From the NCBI RefSeq assembly GCF_008727865.1, contig NZ_VTWU01000004.1, forward strand, positions 516,107-580,106: a stretch of 64,000 nt of DNA, in the 5' to 3' direction. The notes beneath the pieces were generated by a model, which was not told where the DNA came from, searched no databases, and saw only the letters and a program-made list of their open reading frames with translations. The position numbers and the translations under genes were made by a program. This DNA comes from Hymenobacter busanensis (GTDB lineage Bacteria > Bacteroidota > Bacteroidia > Cytophagales > Hymenobacteraceae). Positions 45,008 through 53,992 of this stretch are shown one piece after another (the stretch's first letter is position 1; every line of letters begins with the position of its first letter).

Positions 45008-45954
45008 TTGCCCCGGCGCGGTGGCTTACCGCCCGAAGGCGGCGCCGGGCGCCCCGACGAAGGCCGGCCGGTGCCGGGGCCGCCCGTACGGCCGCCGCTG
45101 CGCGGCGCAGCCGGGCCGCCGGTTTTGCCAGCGCCGCGCGGCGAAGCGCTGCTGCCAGGCCGGCCACCCCGCGCCGCACCAGGCGAGCCATCGGCCGAGC
45201 GGCCACCGGAACGGCCGATGCTGCTGGATTGGCGTTTCGGGCCTCGGCCGGTAGCGGCCTTTTCGGCGGCGCGGCGGGCGCGGGCGGCTTTTTCGGCGGC
45301 TATCTTTTCTTCAAAGTTGGGGTCGTATTTGACGGTGGGCTTGCGGCGGGCGTTGGCCGGGCCTTCGTTTTCGGGCGAGTCGGCCACGGCGGCTTTCAGC
45401 TCCTGCACTTCGGCGGCGGTCAGGTCGCGCCACTGGCCGGGGGCGAGCTTGCCAAGGGTGAGGTCGGCAAGTTGGGCGCGCACGAGGCGCAGGGTGGGGA
45501 AGCCCACGGCAGCGGTCATTTTGCGCACCTGCCGGTTCATGCCTTCGGCAATGGTCAGCTCAATCCAGCTGGTGGGAATGGCGGCGCGGAACCGCACGGG
45601 CTTGCTTCGCTCCCAGAGCTGCTCGGGCTGCTCGGGCAGTTGGCGCACCTCGGCCGGGGCCGTAAACCCGTCGCTGATTTGCACGCCGCGGCGCAGCTGC
45701 TCCAGGGCTGCTTCGGTGGGAATGCCTTCCACCTGTACCCAGTAGGTTTTGGGCACCTTGTAGCGCGGCTCGGCAATGCGGAACTGCAGCTGCTTGTCGT
45801 CGGTGAGCAGCATCAGGCCCTCGGAATCGAAATCGAGGCGGCCGACGGGGTACACGTTGGGCACCTGCACGAACTCCTTGAGCGTGGCGCGGCCCTTCTC
45901 GTCGGTAAACTGGGGCAGGACTTCGAAGGGCTTGTTGACGAGGATGTAGCGCAT
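45004..45954 (-). CDS. RluE/RluB-type pseudouridine synthase with basic tail
   Basis: A 316-residue enzyme. The RsuA/RluE family core is MRYILVNKPFEVLPQFTDE, then VGRLDFDSEGLMLLTDD with the catalytic Asp in GRLDFDSEG, and EGMNRQVRKMTAAVG. It lacks an S4 domain, like RluE. Length exceeds RluE (about 220) through a Arg/Gly/Ser/Pro-rich C-terminal tail (about 220-316), a low-complexity RNA-binding type seen in Bacteroidota. It isomerises a uridine in large rRNA. The ATG at 45954 is used; the frame extension to 46074 does not belong. It is coupled to the downstream hydrolase gene. Confidence 0.88.
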   Translation of the reverse strand: MRYILVNKPFEVLPQFTDEKGRATLKEFVQVPNVYPVGRLDFDSEGLMLLTDDKQLQFRIAEPRYKVPKTYWVQVEGIPTEAALEQLRRGVQISDGFTAPAEVRQLPEQPEQLWERSKPVRFRAAIPTSWIELTIAEGMNRQVRKMTAAVGFPTLRLVRAQLADLTLGKLAPGQWRDLTAAEVQELKAAVADSPENEGPANARRKPTVKYDPNFEEKIAAEKAARARRAAEKAATGRGPKRQSSSIGRSGGRSADGSPGAARGGRPGSSASPRGAGKTGGPAAPRSGGRTGGPGTGRPSSGRPAPPSGGKPPRRGK

Positions 45955-46015
45955 GGGCAGCGGGGTAGGGGCGCGTTGGCCGCGCCCGTTCGTGGAACGG
46001 TGAAGGCAGCTCGGG

Positions 46016-46450
46016 TTAGTCGAGCCAGGTGGCAACTTCCTTCCGGATGGAATTGGAGTCGCCGGCCAGCACAAAGTTCCACCCTAATTCGATGGATTGC
46101 ACCGCCCTCCGCATTTCTTCTACCTGCGCGGCCTCAAAACCCGACTCGGCCGCCATCCAGGCCGCGTATTTTTTGCCGGTCGTTAGCAAGCTGTTCACGG
46201 CGTACACCAGCGGCCGGTCCAGCATCTGGGCTTTGTCGGCGTCGTCGGTACCGGCCGGCTGCGCGCCGTTTAGGTGTTGGTTCACGGCCTCCAAGCACGC
46301 CAGAATATCATCGGCCAGCGGCTGAATAGGCACGAACTTCTTTTTGTCGCTGATGAGGTAGAGCGTGTATTGGAAGTCGGCAGCCGTGGGCTTGCTTTTG
46401 GCAAGGCCAGCGTGGCGCAGGAGTTGTTCGAGGGCGGTGGGGTAGTCCAT
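46016..46450 (-). CDS. Hypothetical protein in a minus-strand gene cluster
   Basis: A 144-residue soluble protein starting at ATG 46450. It is helical and contains ADFQYTLYLISDKKKF and MRRAVQSIELGWNFVLAGDS. No catalytic motif, signal peptide or membrane segment is present. It lies 18 bases after the membrane-protein gene (46469) and 61 bases before the pseudouridine synthase gene, so all may be one transcription unit. I do not recognise a family. Confidence 0.7.
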   Translation of the reverse strand: MDYPTALEQLLRHAGLAKSKPTAADFQYTLYLISDKKKFVPIQPLADDILACLEAVNQHLNGAQPAGTDDADKAQMLDRPLVYAVNSLLTTGKKYAAWMAAESGFEAAQVEEMRRAVQSIELGWNFVLAGDSNSIRKEVATWLD

Positions 46451-46468
46451 TGCGATAAGTCAAGAAAA

Positions 46469-46879
46469 TTAGTTTTTGAGAAAGGCCATGCAGGACGAAG
46501 CCAGAAACAATAGTATGTACCCCAGTATTTTCAGGGTTCCCCAATCTCTCTGCCTACGTGGATAGCCGCGGAATTCAACTATGTATTTGTACCAAATCGG
46601 GCGTCGGAACAAGTAATAATTGCACGCCGTGAGCATAAGTAGCGGCCCAAAGAAAAACAGCACAAGTGCCAAGACTTTCGTTTGTTTGCCGAGCATCAGA
46701 CCAGCAATAAATCCGCCAAAATGACGAATCAATACCGAGCAGATAGGCCACACAATAAGCAACGCTAACATCAATGCCGCATTCAGGTGAAGCCCATGAC
46801 GTTCACCAAATGGCCCGCGTGACAGTGCTTGCTGGGTTCTGTAGAATTTATACAGAAGGTAATAGTAGGCTTTAAGCAT
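46469..46879 (-). CDS. Small membrane protein, unknown
   Basis: A 136-residue protein with three hydrophobic segments (about 36-55, 65-86 and 115-132). Start ATG at 46879; the longer frame to 46963 is antisense-free but overlaps the VWA gene's end. It sits eight bases after the VWA stop codon. Composition is less GC-rich than the neighbours (sampled lines at 43-52%). No family or motif is recognised; a partner role for the VWA protein is only suggested by position. Confidence 0.65.
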   Translation of the reverse strand: MLKAYYYLLYKFYRTQQALSRGPFGERHGLHLNAALMLALLIVWPICSVLIRHFGGFIAGLMLGKQTKVLALVLFFFGPLLMLTACNYYLFRRPIWYKYIVEFRGYPRRQRDWGTLKILGYILLFLASSCMAFLKN

Positions 46880-46887
46880 TGCCTCTG

Positions 46888-48975
46888 TTAGATACTGCCC
46901 GAGTACCGCCGAATGGCCCATTCCGCCGTCGCCAGCGCCATAATCAGCGCAAACAGCCACCACTCGTCAATCAGGTTCTTCTCTTCTTCCTGGGTGTGCA
47001 GCACCGGCTTGAACTTGGCCTGCAACAGGCGTTGCTCCAACTGCTGCAGCTGTTGCGGGTAGTAGAGCTGCCCGCCGCTGCGCTGGGCGAGCTGGTAGAG
47101 CGTGTTGTGGTCGGCGTGGGAAGCGGTGGCTTCCAGCTGCTGGTCCTGTACCAGCACCTCGCCGCGGTCTTCCTGCGGCTGCCCAGCCACGGTGGCGCGG
47201 GCGGTGTAGCGGTAGAGGCCGCCCGGTAGCGGGCCCAGGTGCAGCACGCCGCCATCCTGGCGGTTGGTGAAGTTGAACGAGCGGGGCCGGTTCTGCTCGT
47301 CGGTGAGCGTGAGGCTGATTTGCTGGCCGTACACGCGCTCAAACACCGCGTTGTAGGTTTCGGCACCGAAAGTCACGTCGTCCTGGGTGCTGAAGGCGTC
47401 CTGCGTGGGGTACACGTCGAGGCGCTTGCGGCGGCTGTCCTGGGTGAGCAGCTGGAGCAGGCGCGTGATGAGCCGGTCGTAGGTGTCGGCGCGGTCGGCG
47501 TGGGTGGCGGCTTCCTGCAGGCGCCACTGCCAGCTGCCGTCCGTCAGCAGCGTGGCCTGCCGCTGCCCAGTCGGCCCGGCTACCGCCAGCAGCGGCCGGG
47601 TGGTGCGGGTGCGGCCCGCTTGCTGGTACAGAATCACTTCGGCGCCGCTGCCGAGGCGGGCGTCGCCGGCGGGCACGGCGGTGGGCGGGTAGTCGCGCAG
47701 GCGGGCCACGGCGTCAGGCTCCAGCGTGAAGCGCGAGAAGCTGGGGTTGACGGCGGGCGTCACGTCTTCGGTCTGGCTGCCGCGCGGACTCACGTGCAGG
47801 CCGGTGCCGAGGTTGTTGTAGGCCCCGAAATCAGACTGCGCGCCCAGTACGTAGAGGGTCGGCAGCTTGCGGCTGCGCACGTATTGAAGCACGTCGCGGC
47901 CGGCGTCGGTGCGGCTGGGCAGCTGGTGCAGAATGGCTACGTCGTAGTCCTGCTCGGCGCGCAACGGGGCCAGGCCGGGCAGCACCAAGGTCACGTCGAA
48001 GTTGTCGTTGCCCAGCAGCGCGGCGCGCATGGCTTTGAGGTCGGGGTGCGGGGCGGCGCCGGCCAGCAGCACCCGCAGGCGGCCCTTCACGATGTCGATG
48101 TAGGCGTTGCGGGTGTTGTTGAGCACGGTAAACTCGCCGGGCTGCTGCTCCACCAGCACCTCGTAGCGGTGCTTGCCGGGCGCGGCGGCCGTGAGCGTGA
48201 ACGTGGTGCGCTGCAGGCGGCGGTTGGGCAGCAGCTTCACCTGCTGGCGGGCCAGCACGCGGCCGTTTTCGCGTAGCAGCACCGTGGCCGCACCGCTTGT
48301 GAAGCCGTCGTAGCCGATTTCAGCCTCCACCGGAAAGCGGTTGCCGCTAAAGGCCACGCGGTTGTAGCGCAGGTCCGTCACGCGCAGGTCGCGGCGGGGG
48401 ATGGTGTCGCCGAGGGCCAAGGCGTAAACGGGGTGCGTGAATTCAGCAAACACGGGCGGGCGGCCTTCGTTAGCGAGGCCGTCGGAGGCCAGCACCACGG
48501 CGGCGAGGTTGCGGCCCTCGTAGCCGGTTTGCAGGTCGGTGAGCAGGCGGTCGAGGTTGGTGGCGGGCTGGCGGAAGCGCGTGGCGGCGAGGCGGGCGGG
48601 CGCGGCCGTGTCTAGGGTGCGCACGGCCACGTCGTAGCCGGCTTCGCGCAGGCGGGCGGTCATGGCGTCGAGGCCGGCGAGGGTGCGGCGCAGCGCGGCC
48701 GAGTCGGGTGAGAACAGCGGCACCGACTGCGAATCGTCGACGGCCAGCACCACGACCGGGGCTTCGGTGGTGGTGGTTTCGGAGCGCAGCACCGGGCCCA
48801 GCAGCAGCCAGCACAGCAAACTCACCAAAGCAAAGCGGAGAAAGGCGAGGCCGTAGTTAACGGGCTTGCTCCACGGGGCTTTTTTCGAGTAGAGCAGGGC
48901 CGCATAGCCCGCGCCCACGAGCAGGCACAGCAGAATCAGCCAGGGAGAAGAGGCAGAGAAGATCAAAGACAGCAA
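46888..48975 (-). CDS. VWA-like membrane protein (BatA-type)
   Basis: A 695-residue membrane protein. Two N-terminal membrane segments (about 10-28 and 44-64) are followed by a von Willebrand A-like region with VVVLAVDDSQSV, a DxSxS metal site, and a long beta-rich part. A C-terminal membrane segment (NLIDEWWLFALIMALATAEW) closes it. It resembles Bacteroidota proteins near aerotolerance Bat genes, but no ATPase (MoxR-like) neighbour is in the window. No ATG is near; TTG at 48975 or TTG at 48966 must start it. It begins the minus-strand cluster running to the hydrolase gene. Confidence 0.8.
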   Translation of the reverse strand: MLSLIFSASSPWLILLCLLVGAGYAALLYSKKAPWSKPVNYGLAFLRFALVSLLCWLLLGPVLRSETTTTEAPVVVLAVDDSQSVPLFSPDSAALRRTLAGLDAMTARLREAGYDVAVRTLDTAAPARLAATRFRQPATNLDRLLTDLQTGYEGRNLAAVVLASDGLANEGRPPVFAEFTHPVYALALGDTIPRRDLRVTDLRYNRVAFSGNRFPVEAEIGYDGFTSGAATVLLRENGRVLARQQVKLLPNRRLQRTTFTLTAAAPGKHRYEVLVEQQPGEFTVLNNTRNAYIDIVKGRLRVLLAGAAPHPDLKAMRAALLGNDNFDVTLVLPGLAPLRAEQDYDVAILHQLPSRTDAGRDVLQYVRSRKLPTLYVLGAQSDFGAYNNLGTGLHVSPRGSQTEDVTPAVNPSFSRFTLEPDAVARLRDYPPTAVPAGDARLGSGAEVILYQQAGRTRTTRPLLAVAGPTGQRQATLLTDGSWQWRLQEAATHADRADTYDRLITRLLQLLTQDSRRKRLDVYPTQDAFSTQDDVTFGAETYNAVFERVYGQQISLTLTDEQNRPRSFNFTNRQDGGVLHLGPLPGGLYRYTARATVAGQPQEDRGEVLVQDQQLEATASHADHNTLYQLAQRSGGQLYYPQQLQQLEQRLLQAKFKPVLHTQEEEKNLIDEWWLFALIMALATAEWAIRRYSGSI

Positions 48976-49181
48976 TCAGCAGGTGGGATACCAAGAACTC
49001 CGTGGCAAGCGAAACAGTTGCTTGCGGGGCGGGGCTTGCGTGGAGTTGTCGCGAAGGTAGAAAGTTGCGGGCGTGAAGCAGGGAGTCAGGAAGCGAGTTA
49101 CCTTGGCCGCCAAGATTTTATCCGTTGTAAACCATCCACAAAAGGATTCTCGCCCTATTTGCCATAGTATGTGCAGGCTTT

Positions 49182-49682
49182 TTGCTGGTCGCAAAAAGCT
49201 GTGATTCCAACCCTAAATCTAGCGTCAGCACAACAGTAGGAGGTGATTTGGACCGTTTGTCTCCACGTGACACCTTGTTTCTTGCAGCTACTTTTTCGGA
49301 GTGTGGTGAGTGGGGCGGACACCGGGAATTAATCAGTATCTATCACGCCGAAGAGTCTGCAGCTGAGCACGGCGCTTTAAAACCGGATTTCGGCCCCCTC
49401 TTTGTCACGTGGCAACTTGATACGGCTGGCTGCGGAAGCCCAGACAGACGCTTCTTCTTGGCTGGTCGTCACTTGCTTGACCGTGACGAAGAGGAGGCCG
49501 TTCTGCGCTATGTCAGTGCCCTCCAGGCAACCAGTTTAATGCATATGCCCGCTTCTCATGCTGGCAATTACTTCAGGGTGAGAAGCGCGCATGGGAACCT
49601 AAGCTTGAAGCTCCATGATTCGCAGCTGCAATGGAGTGAGTATGAAACGTTGCGAGATAAGCTGTTTGCGAAGCGTCGGTAA
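49182..49682 (+). CDS. Lipoprotein-like protein without a normal start codon
   Basis: A 166-residue protein from TTG 49182. Upstream in the same frame the sequence continues from 49131 with HKRILALFAIVCAGFLLVAK and a cysteine, a typical lipoprotein signal peptide, but no ATG, GTG or TTG precedes it before the in-frame stop at 49128; an ATC lies at 49134. The mature part (RLSPRDTLFLAATFSECG, then HLLDRDEEEAVLRYV) has no recognised family. Base composition is near 50% GC. The TTG given would cut the signal peptide. It may be an altered start, an error or a decaying gene. Confidence 0.6.
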   Translation: MLVAKSCDSNPKSSVSTTVGGDLDRLSPRDTLFLAATFSECGEWGGHRELISIYHAEESAAEHGALKPDFGPLFVTWQLDTAGCGSPDRRFFLAGRHLLDRDEEEAVLRYVSALQATSLMHMPASHAGNYFRVRSAHGNLSLKLHDSQLQWSEYETLRDKLFAKRR

Positions 49683-49747
49683 AACTGCTCCTATTTTCAG
49701 CACCCGCTACTACACGTCTTTCCCGCACCGGCATGCCAAATTCCTGG

Positions 49748-50428
49748 CTAGCGGGTCATCACCGTCACCAGTTCCGGACTGTTGAACATCTGGGCGGGCG
49801 AAATCAGCGGCTCGTCCAGCGGCAGCCGGTTGCCGTACCGCTCACGCATTTTCCGCTGCACGGCCGGGTGGGAGAGGTCCAGTTCGCGCAGCTTTTGCAG
49901 CCGCCCGAGCCGGCGGCCGGTGGTTCCGTAGTACACCTTCCACAGCAGCTCCGAGCAATACATTCGCTTGTCGGACCAACCGAAATACGGGTCGTAGGGC
50001 CGGCCGCGGTACCGGTGGCCGGCGCGCAGCAGGCGGCGCAGGGTGCGGGGCGTGAGTACGGTTTCGGCGTCGCGCAGGCGCTTCACCACAAAGTACTTGC
50101 CCTGGCCGCGCGCAATCCACACTTCCAGCGGCGTGATGCCCACCGGCTGCACGGCCTCCAGCACCTGCCACTCGCCGCCCTGCCGGAACAGCAGGCCGCA
50201 GTGGCTGTAGGGCGAGTGGGTAGCCAACTGAATGGCCCGGCTCTGGGCCGACTGCGAGGTGTGAAAAATCAGGTCTCCTTCGCGAAGCTTCAGCGAGACG
50301 AGCAGCGTGGTAAGCTCGGCCCGCTGGGCCCGCTTGAAGTAGCCCGGCCGCTTCTTCCGGCGCGGGCAGGCCCACACGGCCAGCACGATGAACAGGACGG
50401 CCAGGACGATGGAAAGCGGGCGACGCAT
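49748..50428 (-). CDS. YiiX/YebB-like permuted papain-fold hydrolase
   Basis: A 226-residue protein with an N-terminal membrane or lipoprotein segment (MRRPLSIVLAVLFIVLAVWAC). The YiiX family shows GDLIFH, AIQLATHSPYSHCGLLF and MYCSELLWKVYY with the catalytic Cys in MYCSE and His in YSHCG. The family contains predicted thiol hydrolases acting on peptides or lipids. The ATG at 50428 is used; the longer frame starts within palindrome d. It lies downstream of fabG on the same strand with palindrome d between them. Confidence 0.85.
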   Translation of the reverse strand: MRRPLSIVLAVLFIVLAVWACPRRKKRPGYFKRAQRAELTTLLVSLKLREGDLIFHTSQSAQSRAIQLATHSPYSHCGLLFRQGGEWQVLEAVQPVGITPLEVWIARGQGKYFVVKRLRDAETVLTPRTLRRLLRAGHRYRGRPYDPYFGWSDKRMYCSELLWKVYYGTTGRRLGRLQKLRELDLSHPAVQRKMRERYGNRLPLDEPLISPAQMFNSPELVTVMTR

Positions 50429-50450
50429 GCGGATGAAACGTGGAGTAAAA

Positions 50451-50539
50451 AGAACGTCATGCTGAGCTTGTCGAAGCATCTCTACCGCGCCGCTTGGTCG
50501 TTCGGTAGAGATGCTTCGACAAGCTCAGCATGACGTTCT
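50451..50539. repeat. Long intergenic palindrome (copy d), perfect 37-base stem
   Basis: AGAACGTCATGCTGAGC and onward (50451-50487) pairs without mismatch with 50503-50539; the loop is 15 bases. TCGTTCGG lies at 50498-50505, partly in the loop. It lies in the 140-base gap between fabG and the YiiX gene and shares its outer arms with copy c. Confidence 0.95.
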
Positions 50540-50568
50540 ACTAGATAGCAATCAGCTACAGCAAGGTC

Positions 50569-51318
50569 CTACGTCAGCATGCCGCCATCTACCTGCAGCA
50601 CCTGGCCGGTGATATAGGCCGAGTCGTTGGAGGCGAGGAAGGCAGTGGCTTTGGCAATGTCGTCGGGGGTGCCGCCACGCTTGAGCGGAATGGCCTTGCG
50701 CCACTCGTCCACCACTTTCTGGTCCAGCTCGCCGGTCATTTCCGTCTCGATGAAGCCCGGCGCAATGGCGTTGCAGCGGATGTTGCGCGAGCCCAGCTCC
50801 AGGGCCACCGACTTGGTGAAGCCGATGATGCCCGCCTTGGAGGCCGCGTAGTTGGCCTGGCCGGCGTTGCCCTTGATGCCCACCACCGACGTCATGTTGA
50901 TGATGCTGCCCTGCTTGGCGCGCATCATGGGCTTGGTGGCGGCTTTGGTGAGGTTGAATACCGACTTCAGGTTCACGTTCAGCACCGAGTCCCACTGCTC
51001 CTCGCTCATGCGCATGAGCAGGCCGTCTTTGGTAATGCCGGCGTTGTTGACGAGGATGTCGAGCCGGCCGAACTCGGCCACCACGTCGTCGACGAGCTTT
51101 TCGGCCTGCTGGTAGTCGGAGGCGTCGGAGCGGTAGCCCTTGACTTTGCTGCCGTGCTGGGCCAGCTCCTGTTCGAGCTGCTGGCCTTTCTCCACGCTGG
51201 AGAGGTAGGTGAAGGCCACCTGAGCGCCCAGTTGGGCAAAATGCTGGGCAATGGCCCGGCCAATTCCTTTCGAAGCGCCCGTAATCAGGGCCACTTTTCC
51301 GTCGAGCTGTTTGGTCAT
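50569..51318 (-). CDS. fabG: 3-oxoacyl-[acyl-carrier-protein] reductase FabG
   Basis: A 249-residue short-chain dehydrogenase of FabG length. The NADPH-binding motif TGASKGIG is at about 13-20, NNAGITKDGLL follows, and the active site is Tyr/Lys of YAASK (about 155-159), ending with GQVLQVDGGM. It reduces beta-ketoacyl-ACP in fatty acid elongation. The ATG at 51318 (MTKQLDGKVAL) is preferred; the extension to 51549 crosses the REP-like hairpin copy 4. Confidence 0.95.
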   Translation of the reverse strand: MTKQLDGKVALITGASKGIGRAIAQHFAQLGAQVAFTYLSSVEKGQQLEQELAQHGSKVKGYRSDASDYQQAEKLVDDVVAEFGRLDILVNNAGITKDGLLMRMSEEQWDSVLNVNLKSVFNLTKAATKPMMRAKQGSIINMTSVVGIKGNAGQANYAASKAGIIGFTKSVALELGSRNIRCNAIAPGFIETEMTGELDQKVVDEWRKAIPLKRGGTPDDIAKATAFLASNDSAYITGQVLQVDGGMLT

Positions 51319-51400
51319 AAGGGCGAAGATAGCCGACGGGGCGGAACCGCAACTCCGGTCATTCTGCCAAAGCAAAAGAAGCCACGGCGGCGCGGGCAGA

Positions 51401-51440
51401 AGTGGTACTACGACTCGAAGTCGTAGTACCACTATCGTTG
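51401..51440 (+). repeat. RAYT-associated REP-like hairpin, copy 4
   Basis: Perfect 15-base arms (51401-51415 and 51419-51433) with loop CGA, followed by ATCGTTG (51434-51440); with the last stem base the flank is TATCGTTG. It lies between the divergent fabG and TonB-receptor genes. Confidence 0.93.
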
Positions 51441-51646
51441 GGCCGGTTGAGCGGCGCCGAATTATGTAAGCCCATTCGCCGGATGCTGTACCAGCGCGCG
51501 GGAAGCGGGGCGCCACTTTTGCAGCCACCGAACTTTCGCCGGCCGCCACGCAACCTTTGCCCCAAAACGCGCCTCAAACTATTCGGCGCAAGCCGGCGTT
51601 AGTGCCTCACGTGCTGCCGACCTTTGCGCCGGTTATTCCACCCTCC

Positions 51647-53992
51647 ATGATGCAATTCTCCTCGTTTCGCGTGGTGTTGGCGGGTTTACTGCTGGCGCCG
51701 CTCACGCTGCTGGCCCAAACCACGCACCTGCTGCGCGGCACCGTGCGCGGTACCGACGGCACCGGCCTGCCCGGTGCCAACGTAGCCGTACCGCGCCAGG
51801 GCATCGGGGCCGCCGCCGCGCCCGACGGCTCGTTTCAGCTGGAGCTGCCCGCCGGCCGCCACACCGTGCAGGTCTCGTTCATCGGCTACCAGACCGTGAC
51901 GCAGGACGTGACCGTGCGCCAGGGCAACAACCCGCGCCTCGACGTGGTGCTGCCCGCCGCCGGCAACGAGCTGGGCGAGGTCGTCATCGAAGGCTCGGGC
52001 ACGCTGGAGCAGAAGCTCAACACCACCCAAATGGGCGTGGAGCGCCTCTCGGTGCGCGAGGCCAAGCTGCTGCCGGCGTTGTTTGGCGAGGTTGATATTC
52101 TGAAAACGCTGCAGCTCAAGCCGGGCGTGCAAAACGGTGGCGAGGGCACCAGCGGCCTGTTCGTGCGCGGCGGCTCGGCCGACCAAAACCTGATTCTGCT
52201 CGACGACGCGGTGGTGTACAACCCCAACCACTTGTTCGGTCTCTTCAGCACCTTCAACTCCGATGTGGTGCAGAGCGTCGACCTCTACAAATCGGGCTTC
52301 CCGGCGCAGTACGGGGGGCGGTTGTCGTCGGTGGTGGATGTGAAAACGCGCGAGGGCGACCGGCAGAAGCTGGGCGTGAGCGGCGGGCTGGGGCTGATTT
52401 CTTCGCGCCTGTCCGTCGAAGGGCCGATTGTGAAAGACAAAGGCTCGTTCATCGTGGCCGGGCGGCGCACCTACTTTGACGTGTTTACGCGGCAGATCAA
52501 CCGCCTCAACAAAAACGCCGAGGACTACAACCCCATTCCCGACTACTATTTCTACGACCTCAACCTGAAGGCCAACTACAAGCTGGGCCGCCGCGACCAG
52601 GTGTTTCTGAGCGGCTATTTCGGCAACGACGTGTTCGGCTTTAACTCCGACCGCGGCTTCAACTTCGATTTTCACTGGGGCAACCGCACCGGCACCGTGC
52701 GCTGGAGCCACGAGTTTTCGCCCAAGCTCTTCACCAACACCTCCGTCACCGGCTCGCGCTACGTCTACGACATCACCAACAAGCTCGACCAGTTCAGCTT
52801 CGGCCTCGGCAGCAACATCCGCGACTGGTCGCTGCGCTCCGACTGGGAATGGCACCCGCGGGAAAAGCACGTGGTGCGCTTCGGCGGCTCGGCCACGCTG
52901 CACCATTTTGGCGTGGGCAGCCTGCAAGCCAAAGCCCAGGACAACTCCCTCAACATCGGCCAGAACATCGAGTACAACGGCCAGGAAGGCGGTTTGTACG
53001 CCTCCGACAACTTCACCGTCAGCGACAAGCTGGCCGTGGACTACGGCCTGCGCCTGTCGGGTTTCCGCTCGGCCACCAACGACTACGGCGGGCTGGAGCC
53101 GCGCCTGGCCACGCGCTACAGCCTCACGCCCAACGTGGCCCTGAAAGCCAGCTACGCGCTCATGTACCAGTACGTGCACCTGGTGTCGAACTCCGGCGCC
53201 TCGCTGCCGACCGACATCTGGTACCCGTCGCGCCTCTCGGCCAAGCCGCAACGCTCGCAGCAAGTGTCCACGGGCTTCAGCTGGCTGTTGTTCGACGGCA
53301 AGCTGCTGCTCACCGACGAGGTGTACTACAAGTGGGCGCAGCGCCAGATTGATTTTCGCGACGGCGCGCAGCTGTTCATTAACCCCGACCTCGACGCCGA
53401 ATTCCTCTACGGCACCGGCCAAGCCTACGGCAACGAGCTGTACCTGGAAAAGAAAAACGGCCGCACCACCGGTTGGATCGGCTACACGCTGGCCTGGACC
53501 AACCGCGAGTTTGAGCCGCAGCGCGGCGGGCCCGGCATCAACCAGGGCCGCCCGTTCTACCCCACCTACGACCGCCGCCACAACCTCACGGTGGTGGCCA
53601 TGCACCAGCTGTCGGACCGCGTGAGCTTGACGGGCTCGTTTGTGTACACCTCCGGCAACCCCACCACCTTGCCCGCGGCCCGCATTGCGGTTCAGGACGT
53701 GGCCGGCACCGACCTGGAAATCGTGCCCGTGTACCCCGACCGCAACTCCTACCGCCTGCCCAGCTACCACCGCCTCGACCTCGGCGTGGTTTACAAGCTG
53801 CGCCCGCGCCAGTGGGCCCACGAGTCGGATTTGACGCTGAGCATTTACAACGCCTACAACCACCGCAACCCCTATTTCATCTACTTCGACGAGGTAAAAA
53901 ACAAGGATACCGGCCAGGTGGAGCGCTACCGCGCCCGCCTCGTGTCGCTGTTTCCCGTCATTCCCTCGCTCACCTACAACTTCAAATTCTGA
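51647..53992 (+). CDS. TonB-dependent receptor with carboxypeptidase-like N-terminal domain
   Basis: A 781-residue outer-membrane receptor. A signal peptide (MMQFSSFRVVLAGLLLAPLT, cut near LLAQT) leads to a CarboxypepD_reg-like domain (RGTVRGTDGTGLPGANVAV, about 30-110), then the plug (FVRGGSADQNLILLDDAVVY; GGRLSSVVDVKTR) and a 22-strand barrel to the C-terminal Phe (SLTYNFKF). It likely imports a ligand, together with the DUF4249 lipoprotein that starts one base before its stop ends. The ATG at 51647 follows from the signal peptide. Substrate unknown. Confidence 0.94.
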   Translation: MMQFSSFRVVLAGLLLAPLTLLAQTTHLLRGTVRGTDGTGLPGANVAVPRQGIGAAAAPDGSFQLELPAGRHTVQVSFIGYQTVTQDVTVRQGNNPRLDVVLPAAGNELGEVVIEGSGTLEQKLNTTQMGVERLSVREAKLLPALFGEVDILKTLQLKPGVQNGGEGTSGLFVRGGSADQNLILLDDAVVYNPNHLFGLFSTFNSDVVQSVDLYKSGFPAQYGGRLSSVVDVKTREGDRQKLGVSGGLGLISSRLSVEGPIVKDKGSFIVAGRRTYFDVFTRQINRLNKNAEDYNPIPDYYFYDLNLKANYKLGRRDQVFLSGYFGNDVFGFNSDRGFNFDFHWGNRTGTVRWSHEFSPKLFTNTSVTGSRYVYDITNKLDQFSFGLGSNIRDWSLRSDWEWHPREKHVVRFGGSATLHHFGVGSLQAKAQDNSLNIGQNIEYNGQEGGLYASDNFTVSDKLAVDYGLRLSGFRSATNDYGGLEPRLATRYSLTPNVALKASYALMYQYVHLVSNSGASLPTDIWYPSRLSAKPQRSQQVSTGFSWLLFDGKLLLTDEVYYKWAQRQIDFRDGAQLFINPDLDAEFLYGTGQAYGNELYLEKKNGRTTGWIGYTLAWTNREFEPQRGGPGINQGRPFYPTYDRRHNLTVVAMHQLSDRVSLTGSFVYTSGNPTTLPAARIAVQDVAGTDLEIVPVYPDRNSYRLPSYHRLDLGVVYKLRPRQWAHESDLTLSIYNAYNHRNPYFIYFDEVKNKDTGQVERYRARLVSLFPVIPSLTYNFKF

